Below, piece by piece: positions 1 to 4,926 of a stretch of DNA of 5,251 nt. This stretch comes from Pseudomonadales bacterium (lineage in GTDB: Bacteria > Pseudomonadota > Gammaproteobacteria > Pseudomonadales > Azotimanducaceae). The position numbers and the translations under genes were made by a program. The stretch covers positions 1-5,251 of the forward strand of contig JAPKEK010000232.1 of assembly GCA_028822125.1 (NCBI GenBank). Reading direction: 5' to 3'. Position 1 is the first letter of the stretch; each line of letters opens with the position of its first letter. The notes under the pieces were generated by a model. That model was not told the DNA's origin. It saw only the letters and a list, made by a program, of their open reading frames with translations, and did no database searches.

Positions 1-1
1 C

Positions 2-655
2 CCTATCCTGGGGCTGGCTGGACTGTCCACAGCGACCAGTCATGCCAGAAGAGTCAGTGGTGTTAGCGGAGACTATGAGTTTTCAATTCTGGTTGGGAAT
101 AAATCTGACCTGCGAGAGGCAAACTTTGTTCGCCGGGAGTCAGAAGACCAGGTCTGGCTAACTGATGTGGTTCTGGATCCTGATAGCGAAGCCCAGATGT
201 GGCTTGATGCAACGATTATCAATATCGAGGAAAGTCTTATTCTGGAGGTGGAATTTTTTAGCGCTCAGGGCGAAAGCACTTTGCGAGCATTTAAAGCCGA
301 AGCAGCAGAGAACTGGCAGCTTGCGGGCGCTCATGAGGGATTACCCTTGAAATACTCAACCATTGTTAACGCCTTGGGGCGGGCCCTGACCAATGTGCGC
401 CTGATCGATGTGGCTGTGCATGACCCGGCTCGATGGAAGGATAAGCGTGCTGTGACATTTGGATTGGCCGAGGCCCGAGTGGTTGCTGTTTCAGTAGCCG
501 ATATCCAGGAACAATACTGGCTTAGGGTAGAGGACAGTGATGGCTTGCCCGATCAGGCTAGATGGGATTACAGGGTCGAGCGTTATGTCTTTGACGAGTT
601 CGCTAAAACGGCAGAAGACTTTCTTCAAGAACCCGATGAATTTGTACAGGATTGA
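2..655 (+). CDS. DUF4340 domain protein, C-terminal part (5' end outside window)
   Basis: The reading frame is open from the first bases of the window to a TGA at 653-655, leaving 217 residues of a longer protein. The pattern fits the DUF4340 family: a beta-strand segment with a 'VGNKSD' turn, then 'QVWLTD' (about residues 50-55), 'WLDATIINI' (about 68-76), a 'LGRALTNVRLIDV' helix-strand that ends one repeat, a 'YWLRVED' strand, and a C-terminal 'WDYRVERYVFDEF' segment followed by an acidic tail. No catalytic motif is visible. DUF4340 proteins are often encoded beside GldG-like and ABC-2 transporter genes and are thought to work at the cell envelope; in such proteins the N-terminus carries a membrane anchor, which would lie to the left here. 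An ATG at 167-169 is internal, because the conserved domain begins before it. The gene runs into the downstream crotonase gene with a 9-base gap, so co-transcription is likely. The family call rests on recalled sequence pattern, not a search. Confidence 0.72.
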   Translation, partial: PILGLAGLSTATSHARRVSGVSGDYEFSILVGNKSDLREANFVRRESEDQVWLTDVVLDPDSEAQMWLDATIINIEESLILEVEFFSAQGESTLRAFKAEAAENWQLAGAHEGLPLKYSTIVNALGRALTNVRLIDVAVHDPARWKDKRAVTFGLAEARVVAVSVADIQEQYWLRVEDSDGLPDQARWDYRVERYVFDEFAKTAEDFLQEPDEFVQD

Positions 656-657
656 GG
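654..657 (+). promoter_or_regulatory. Ribosome binding site of the crotonase gene, overlapping the upstream stop
   Basis: GAGG lies 7 bases before the ATG at 665 and shares its first two bases with the TGA stop (653-655) of the DUF4340 gene. This supports the ATG at 665 as the start and suggests that translation of the two genes is coupled. Confidence 0.65.
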
Positions 658-664
658 TTTTAAG

Positions 665-1444
665 ATGTATGAATTTCTTAACATAGATCGTAACGGCCCG
701 GTTGTAACGGTGACCCTGAATCGACCTGAAGCGCTTAATGCTCTCAATAGGGAAATCATGAGTGAAATCGAAGTGGCTTCGAGATCATTTCTGCACGATG
801 AAGCACTGGTCATTGTTTTTAAGGGAGCAGGCCGGCATTTCAGTGCAGGCGCAGATCTTAAACAGGTTGCCGAGCAGGATGTTCCCCTGGTCCAGCGGAG
901 ACGGGATGCTGCGCTTGGTTCGAGAATGCTCAAGGCTATTCAGGCGATACCACAGGTCACTATAGCAGCGATTCAGGGTGCAGCCCTGGGCGGCGGCGCC
1001 TGTATACCCACGGCCTGCGATTTTCGGATTGGTGCGGATGATTGCTATTGTGGTTATCCGGAAGTGAATCTGGGTATGAACCTGATGTGGCATGCCGTGC
1101 CTCTGTGTGTACAGCTAGTGGGTACTGCCAGGGCAAAACGAATGATAATGCTGGGCGAAAAAATCCCTGCGGATACTTTGTATAACTGGGGGTTTTTGGA
1201 TGAACTGGTGACTAGGGAGGAATTACCGGCAGCCACGACTGCCATGGCAAAGCGTTATGCTGATCAGCCGCCAGTGGCAGTACAGATGATTAAGCAGAGC
1301 ATCAATCAGTATTGCAGTGCGTTAGATAGTGCGGTTATGCATATGGATGCAGATCAGAATTTGTTGACTGCCGGGACCGAAGATCGGCGCGAGGGTGTTA
1401 ACGCTTTCTTTGAGGGTCGAAAGGCCCGTTATACTGGTAATTAA
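665..1444 (+). CDS. Enoyl-CoA hydratase/isomerase family protein (crotonase fold), atypical active site
   Basis: A complete 259-residue protein of usual crotonase length, acting in the cytoplasm on a CoA thioester. Seen in the sequence: N-terminal 'VTLNRPEALNAL' (16-27), the oxyanion-hole segment 'HFSAGADL' (58-65, Ala63 equivalent to rat hydratase Ala98), and 'GAALGGGAC' (105-113, Gly110 equivalent to Gly141). 'GYPEVNLG' (130-137) carries Glu133, equivalent to catalytic Glu164. The position of the other hydratase glutamate, Glu144, is Cys113. The usual glycine-rich stretch after the second glutamate (GxxPGxGG) is replaced by 'GMNLMWHAV' (137-145). The C-terminal helices include 'QPPVAVQMIKQSIN' (201-214) and 'REGVNAFFEGRKARY' (242-256). 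One retained glutamate is the pattern of delta3-delta2-enoyl-CoA isomerases, so isomerase or another crotonase reaction is more likely than plain hydration; the substrate is unknown. It follows the DUF4340 gene closely and converges on the biotin carrier gene. Confidence 0.9.
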   Translation: MYEFLNIDRNGPVVTVTLNRPEALNALNREIMSEIEVASRSFLHDEALVIVFKGAGRHFSAGADLKQVAEQDVPLVQRRRDAALGSRMLKAIQAIPQVTIAAIQGAALGGGACIPTACDFRIGADDCYCGYPEVNLGMNLMWHAVPLCVQLVGTARAKRMIMLGEKIPADTLYNWGFLDELVTREELPAATTAMAKRYADQPPVAVQMIKQSINQYCSALDSAVMHMDADQNLLTAGTEDRREGVNAFFEGRKARYTGN

Positions 1445-1463
1445 GCCAACAGGCCTGCAGGGG
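1445..1463. other. Convergent spacer between crotonase and biotin carrier genes
   Basis: Only 19 bases separate the TAA of the crotonase gene from the stop of the opposing biotin carrier gene. It contains the 8-base palindrome CCTGCAGG (1454-1461), but there is no GC stem with a T tract on either side, so I do not call a terminator. Transcripts from the two sides probably overlap. Confidence 0.5.
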
Positions 1464-1691
1464 TCAGTCGCCAGTGTCGAGAATAGCGAGTTCCTGACCT
1501 TCCTGGATCTGGTCTCCTTCGTTAACCAGTATCTCTTTTATGATACCTTTTTCGGGGGATTCGACCGGAATTTCCATCTTCATGGATTCCAGTATCAGGA
1601 TCACATCTTCTTCTTCTGTTGCGGTACCTGCTGCAGCTTCAATTTTCCAAACGTTACCGGTAATTTCTGATTCTATTGTTACAAGGGCCAT
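1464..1691 (-). CDS. Stand-alone biotin carrier domain (biotin/lipoyl attachment protein)
   Basis: A 75-residue protein consisting only of a biotinyl/lipoyl domain. The modification motif 'ESMKMEIPV' (35-43) has Lys38 between two methionines, the signature of biotinylation, whereas lipoyl domains usually have DKA. Other family marks are 'MALVTIESEITGNVWKI' at the start, 'SPEKGIIKEILVNEGD' (45-60) and 'QEGQELAILD' (63-72), which form the two halves of the flattened beta barrel. It lacks the Ala/Pro-rich linker and long N-terminus of AccB and is close in size to free-standing carriers such as the BLAP type of Bacillus. The expected role is to carry carboxybiotin between a biotin carboxylase and a carboxyltransferase, after modification by biotin ligase. 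Neither partner is encoded in this window. The gene starts 11 bases after the alcohol dehydrogenase stop and is almost certainly its operon partner. Confidence 0.9.
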   Translation of the reverse strand: MALVTIESEITGNVWKIEAAAGTATEEEDVILILESMKMEIPVESPEKGIIKEILVNEGDQIQEGQELAILDTGD

Positions 1692-1699
1692 TGGTAATA

Positions 1700-1705
1700 C
1701 TCTTA
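1700..1705 (-). promoter_or_regulatory. Weak ribosome binding site of the biotin carrier gene
   Basis: On the - strand TAAGAG spans the stop codon of the alcohol dehydrogenase gene (TAA, 1705-1703) and a short purine run, and ends 8 bases before the ATG at 1691-1689. The match is weak, so translation of the carrier may depend partly on ribosomes finishing the dehydrogenase. Confidence 0.4.
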
Positions 1706-2788
1706 TTGGTCAAACATGATAACGTGTCGGGCTTCCTGGCCGGTTTTGAGTGCTTCAAGGGCGAGGTTTATGTCTGCCAGTTTGATGTGTTTAGATATCA
1801 TCTCATCAAGATGCAGCTTGCCGGCAAGATAAAAATCAACGAATCTTGGCATGTCGACACGGAATCGGTTCGAGCCCATATTTGAGCCCTGGATTTTTTT
1901 CTCTGCCAGGAAATCAACGCCGTGAAGCTCGACCATGGTGCCCACCGGAATCATGCCGATGACGGTTGCAGTACCGCCACTGCAAAGCATTTGAAATGCT
2001 TGTTCGGCGGTTGATTTCAGGCCAATGGCTTCAAAGGTATAATCACAACCACCCTGGGTCATCTCTATGACCTCGCCAACCGCGTTGCCTGAACTCGCAT
2101 TGATTGTGTGGGTTGCACCTACAGCTTTGGCTAACTCCAGTTTGGAATCGATCATATCAACCGCAATAATCTGTCCCGCACCAGCGATTGCTGCGCCATT
2201 AATGGCCGCTAGACCGACCCCGCCGCAACCGATGACAGCGACTGTCGAGCCGGGTTCGACCGCAGCCGTATGAAATACTGCGCCGACCCCCGTGGTGGTG
2301 GAACAGCCGATGAGTGCAGCGCGATCCATGGGCATGTCTTCCCTGACCTTAACAAGTGCATGTTCATGAATCAGCATCAGCTCAGCAAAAGAAGATAGGT
2401 TAAGAAACTGATGCACTGTTTCTCCCTGTATGCTCAGTCTGCTTTGTTCGCTGGCTGCTCTGGATACTTCAGGGCTAGCACATAGAGACAAATGGCCGGT
2501 CAGACATTTATTGCAATGGCCACAGAAGGCAGAGAGGCAGGTAATGACGTGGTCACCTTTCTTAACATAGGTTACATCACTGCCGACTTGTTCAACAATG
2601 CCGGCGCTTTCGTGGCCCAATATGGTGGGCATCGGGTAGGGATATGACCCATCTAGAAAGTGCAGATCGCTGTGGCATACACCCGCTGCCACAGGTCTGA
2701 CGAGAACTTCTCGAGGACCTGGCTTGGAAACCTGTACTTCTTCTATTTCCAGGGGTTTGTTTGCTTCTCTTAAAACGGCTGCTTTCAT
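1703..2788 (-). CDS. Zinc-dependent, NAD-linked alcohol dehydrogenase (medium-chain MDR family)
   Basis: A complete 361-residue protein of normal family length. Catalytic zinc ligands are Cys38 in 'GVCHSD', His59 with Glu60 in 'LGHES', and Cys162 in 'GCSTTTG'. Ser40 and His43 match the proton relay of horse liver alcohol dehydrogenase (Ser48, His51). The structural zinc site is complete: Cys89, Cys92, Cys95 and Cys103, spaced C-x2-C-x2-C-x7-C. The Rossmann motif 'GCGGVG' (187-192) and Asp211 at the end of the second strand ('IIAVD') indicate NAD rather than NADP. The C-terminal 'KLHLDEMISKHI' and 'ALEALKTGQEARHVIMF' segments are typical of the class III-like and AdhD-like branch of zinc dehydrogenases. 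The expected reaction is reversible oxidation of a primary or aromatic alcohol to an aldehyde in the cytoplasm; the substrate cannot be told from sequence. The ATG start has a GGAG 9 bases upstream. It is the first gene of a two-gene unit with the biotin carrier and is divergent from folK. Confidence 0.93.
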   Translation of the reverse strand: MKAAVLREANKPLEIEEVQVSKPGPREVLVRPVAAGVCHSDLHFLDGSYPYPMPTILGHESAGIVEQVGSDVTYVKKGDHVITCLSAFCGHCNKCLTGHLSLCASPEVSRAASEQSRLSIQGETVHQFLNLSSFAELMLIHEHALVKVREDMPMDRAALIGCSTTTGVGAVFHTAAVEPGSTVAVIGCGGVGLAAINGAAIAGAGQIIAVDMIDSKLELAKAVGATHTINASSGNAVGEVIEMTQGGCDYTFEAIGLKSTAEQAFQMLCSGGTATVIGMIPVGTMVELHGVDFLAEKKIQGSNMGSNRFRVDMPRFVDFYLAGKLHLDEMISKHIKLADINLALEALKTGQEARHVIMFDQ

Positions 2789-2797
2789 TGTCTTTGT

Positions 2798-2801
2798 CTC
2801 C
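2798..2801 (-). promoter_or_regulatory. Ribosome binding site of the alcohol dehydrogenase gene
   Basis: GGAG on the - strand lies 9 bases before the ATG at 2788-2786. It supports that start codon, which also gives the standard family N-terminus 'MKAAVLREAN'. Confidence 0.7.
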
Positions 2802-2808
2802 GACAGGG

Positions 2809-2814
2809 TATAAT
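2809..2814 (+). promoter_or_regulatory. Candidate -10 element for folK
   Basis: The exact sigma-70 consensus TATAAT, placed to give a leader of about 40 bases before the folK ATG. The best upstream partner is TTGTCT (2788-2793) with a short 15-base spacer, and there is no extended -10 TG, so promoter strength is uncertain. The hexamer alone could occur by chance. Confidence 0.4.
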
Positions 2815-2862
2815 TCAGGTTTGATAGTGTGCAAAACTACCACGTTTCGCCAATGATTTACT

Positions 2863-3381
2863 ATGCTCGATGAAAAACAACTAAGAGACGAAATCGAATA
2901 TTCTGCGGTCATAGCACTCGGAAGTAATCTGCATGACCCCAGGGCACAGATTAACAAAGCAATTGGGCTGCTCAGGTCCGAATACCCTGCTTGTTTTTGT
3001 GCATCATCGGTTTACCGCACAGCACCGGTAAAAATGCGAGACGCTTCTCAGGATTTTGCCAATGCGGTGGTTACATTTAAGACGACCCGCAGCCCACAGC
3101 AGCTGTTGACCCAGTTGCGAGTCATGGAGCGAGATGCGGGGCGCCCCTGGCAGCATGGGCCTAATGAAGCCAGAATTCTGGATCTTGATATTATTGCCTA
3201 TGGTGATCTGATGGTGAATCAGGAAGATCTTTCGATTCCACATCCCAGGGCACATCAGCGGCAATTTGTCATGGTACCATTGCTGGAAATCTGTCCGGAT
3301 TTCAGATTCTCTGGCATGGACCAGTCTTTGCAGACATTAGTGAATCAAGCGCCAGCATTGCGGCTCGAAAAATGGCGCTAG
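2863..3381 (+). CDS. folK: 2-amino-4-hydroxy-6-hydroxymethyldihydropteridine pyrophosphokinase (HPPK)
   Basis: A complete 172-residue HPPK, which transfers pyrophosphate from ATP to 6-hydroxymethyl-7,8-dihydropterin in folate synthesis in the cytoplasm. Visible family segments in order: 'VIALGSNL' (16-23), 'SSVYRTAPV' (48-56), 'DFANAVV' (64-70), 'LDLDIIAYGD' (106-115) with the magnesium-binding pair Asp107 and Asp109, and 'IPHPRAHQRQFVMVPLLEI' (125-143). Arg104 keeps the place of the signature arginine, but the usual GPR is EAR, a variant of the kind seen in other proteobacterial HPPKs. The ATG at 2863 is the only usable start: a TGA in frame lies just upstream at 2854-2856 and the next Met is beyond the core motif. 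It gives an N-terminal extension of about 14 residues. No Shine-Dalgarno sequence is visible. The gene stands alone on its strand, away from pcnB, panB or folB, and overlaps the opposing acyl-CoA synthetase by 4 bases. Confidence 0.94.
   Translation: MLDEKQLRDEIEYSAVIALGSNLHDPRAQINKAIGLLRSEYPACFCASSVYRTAPVKMRDASQDFANAVVTFKTTRSPQQLLTQLRVMERDAGRPWQHGPNEARILDLDIIAYGDLMVNQEDLSIPHPRAHQRQFVMVPLLEICPDFRFSGMDQSLQTLVNQAPALRLEKWR
3378..3381. other. CTAG shared by two antiparallel stop codons
   Basis: Positions 3379-3381 read TAG and end folK on the + strand. The complement of 3378-3380 also reads TAG and ends the acyl-CoA synthetase on the - strand. The self-complementary tetramer therefore terminates both genes, with a 4-base tail-to-tail overlap. 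Confidence 0.95.
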
Positions 3382-4904
3382 AGAATATTCGAAGTATGAT
3401 TTTCCCAGTAAGGCGCTTTTAATTCTGCTTTGTACAGTTTGCCGTTGGGGTGTCTGGGTAGGTCAGTCATGAAACTGATTGATTTAGGGCATTTAAGGTG
3501 GGACAGATTCTCTCTGCAGTAAGCGATCAGTTCTTGTTCCAGTGTACAGGGCTGGTAATTTTGGTGTGCAGGTTGGACCACTGCTTTGACTTCTTCGCCG
3601 TATTCGGTATTAGGAATGCCGAATACGGCTGCATCCATGACTTGAGCATGTCTCAGGAGAACGTCTTCAATTTCCTGGGGATAGATATTGACGCCGCCGG
3701 AAATAATCATGAAAGATTTTCTATCTTTCAGATAGAGGTAGCCGTCATTATCCACATAACCCATATCGCCAAGGGTAGACCAGCCATACCGGGTTTTTGC
3801 TTTAGTTGTTTTCTCCGGGTCCTTGAAATAGTTGAAATCGGTGCCATTGGCGAAATAGACAACACCAACCTGCCCCGTAGGAACGATCGAACCCTCATCA
3901 TCAAGGATACGTAACTCCCCATGGATGGGTTTGCCGACACTACCTTTATGAGCGAGCCATTCTGCAGAGTTGATCGCGGTTGAACCGTTGGCTTCGGTGC
4001 CTGAATAATATTCGTACAGGATCGGTCCCCACCAGTTAATCATTTTTTCCTTGATGTCGATGGGGCAGGGTGCGGCAGCATGGATAGCAAAGCGTAAACT
4101 GCTGATTTCAAATGAATTTCGAATAGCTTCCGGAAGCGCTAGCAGGCGCACAAACATCGTCGGTACCCATTGGCTGTGGGTAATTTTTTCTTCCTGGATG
4201 AGGCGTAAGGCATCCTCTGCCGAGAATTTTTCCATGATGATTGTGGTGCCACCCAGCCTTGATACCATCAGGTTGTATCGTAGCGGTGCGGAATGATATA
4301 GGGGTGCTGTTGACAGGTAGCGGACAGTATCATCGACCTGGTGGAGTTGGATTCTCTTTTCAGTGAGTTCTGTGACAGTACCCGGTGGGTTCATGGGAAG
4401 GTCGAAACGGACGCCTTTGGGCTTTCCGGTGGTGCCCGAGGAGTAAACCATTTCTGAGCCTTCAACTGCGTCTGCGACAGGATTGGTGGATAAACCCTTT
4501 ATTTCTGTTTGCCAGTGGGCGTATCGACCCGGGTCCAGAGTGATTACTTTAAGCTGATCCGGCAGTTCTAACTGTATCCTGTCCAGAATAGTTTGTTTGG
4601 TTATCAGCAGTTTGGCATCTGAGTTGTCCAGGATGTAGTTGATCTCTCGGTTCTGAAACAGCGTGCTGATGGGCGTGTAGTACAGGCCTGAGCGCTGGGC
4701 TGCCCAGCAGATGGTCATGTAGTGAAGGTCATTGTCGAGCAGGATGGCGATGCCGTCGCAGACATGCAGCTGCCACTTTCTAAATAGGTGTGCTGTCTGA
4801 TTCGATAGTTGATCCAATTGTCGATACGTTACGGATTCGCCTGTGCCGGCAAGTTTAAAAGCTATTTTCTGAGGTCGCAGTTTATGGTGAATTCCGGGGT
4901 GCAG
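3378..4904 (-). CDS. AMP-forming acyl-CoA synthetase (fatty acid-CoA ligase family), probable CTG start
   Basis: With the CTG at 4904-4902 as start, this is a 508-residue adenylate-forming ligase, the usual length. It would activate a carboxylic acid with ATP to acyl-AMP and then acyl-CoA. Seen in order: an N-terminal 'HPGIHHKLRP' (2-11) and 'SVTYRQLDQLSNQ' (24-36); 'CWAAQRSGLYYTPI' (66-79); the phosphate loop 'YSSGTTGKPKG' (154-164); 'EYYSGTEANG' (298-307); 'GWSTLGDMGYVDNDGYLYL' (374-392) with the ribose-binding Asp380; the hinge 'DRKSFMIISGGVNIYP' (394-409); and 'PRHPNGKLYKAEL' (483-495) with the catalytic Lys489. All core motifs are intact. An alternative TTG at 4817 would cut 29 conserved N-terminal residues and has no ribosome binding site. 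No ATG, GTG or TTG lies between it and the in-frame TGA at 4922-4920. Acyl chain specificity cannot be read. The gene follows DUF1820 by 22 bases and probably shares its transcript. Confidence 0.9.
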   Translation of the reverse strand: MHPGIHHKLRPQKIAFKLAGTGESVTYRQLDQLSNQTAHLFRKWQLHVCDGIAILLDNDLHYMTICWAAQRSGLYYTPISTLFQNREINYILDNSDAKLLITKQTILDRIQLELPDQLKVITLDPGRYAHWQTEIKGLSTNPVADAVEGSEMVYSSGTTGKPKGVRFDLPMNPPGTVTELTEKRIQLHQVDDTVRYLSTAPLYHSAPLRYNLMVSRLGGTTIIMEKFSAEDALRLIQEEKITHSQWVPTMFVRLLALPEAIRNSFEISSLRFAIHAAAPCPIDIKEKMINWWGPILYEYYSGTEANGSTAINSAEWLAHKGSVGKPIHGELRILDDEGSIVPTGQVGVVYFANGTDFNYFKDPEKTTKAKTRYGWSTLGDMGYVDNDGYLYLKDRKSFMIISGGVNIYPQEIEDVLLRHAQVMDAAVFGIPNTEYGEEVKAVVQPAHQNYQPCTLEQELIAYCRENLSHLKCPKSISFMTDLPRHPNGKLYKAELKAPYWENHTSNIL

Positions 4905-4912
4905 GGGACAGT

Positions 4913-4917
4913 ACCTC
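4913..4917 (-). promoter_or_regulatory. Ribosome binding site that points to the CTG start
   Basis: GAGGT on the - strand, within the purine run AAAGAGGT, ends 8 bases before the CTG at 4904-4902. This is ideal spacing and the only good Shine-Dalgarno match near the 5' end of the synthetase gene, so it decides the start call. Confidence 0.65.
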
Positions 4918-4926
4918 TTTCAGCGA

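Larger units (their letters stand above)
2789..2862. promoter_or_regulatory. Divergent promoter region between alcohol dehydrogenase and folK
   Basis: These 74 bases hold the start signals for both directions. For the dehydrogenase (- strand) a possible -10 is TATACC (2812-2807) with TTGCAC 16 bases upstream; both are weak. For folK there is a perfect TATAAT at 2809-2814. The candidate elements overlap, so the two directions may compete for polymerase. I see no clear operator palindrome. Confidence 0.45.

Noticed and set aside
625..1093. Two overlapping - strand open frames of about 100 codons (625-933 and 785-1093) opposite the crotonase gene
   Set aside because: They lie antisense to a well-supported gene, contain no recognisable domain, and have low-complexity Ser/Arg/Cys-rich translations typical of shadow frames.
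1454..1461. CCTGCAGG palindrome between convergent genes as a terminator
   Set aside because: It is only 8 bases with no loop and no T tract, which is too short to form a terminator hairpin.
3154..3195. Apparent two-residue insertion in the HPPK signature (GPNEAR before LDLD instead of GPR)
   Set aside because: Counting from the conserved 'GR' to the first catalytic Asp gives 12 residues both here and in E. coli FolK. The length is unchanged; only the residues differ, with Arg104 in the normal place.
3383..3390. GAATATTC palindrome just past the folK stop as an operator or terminator
   Set aside because: It lies inside the coding end of the synthetase, is AT-rich and only 8 bases long, and no second copy was noticed.
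3498..3914. A 138-codon + strand open frame opposite the acyl-CoA synthetase
   Set aside because: It is antisense to conserved ligase motifs, shows no family pattern and has no ribosome site; it is explained by the coding strand.
3378..4817. Acyl-CoA synthetase as a 479-residue protein starting at TTG 4817
   Set aside because: The frame continues upstream with clearly family-like sequence, and the TTG codon encodes the conserved Leu of 'YRQLDQLSN'. It has no ribosome binding site.
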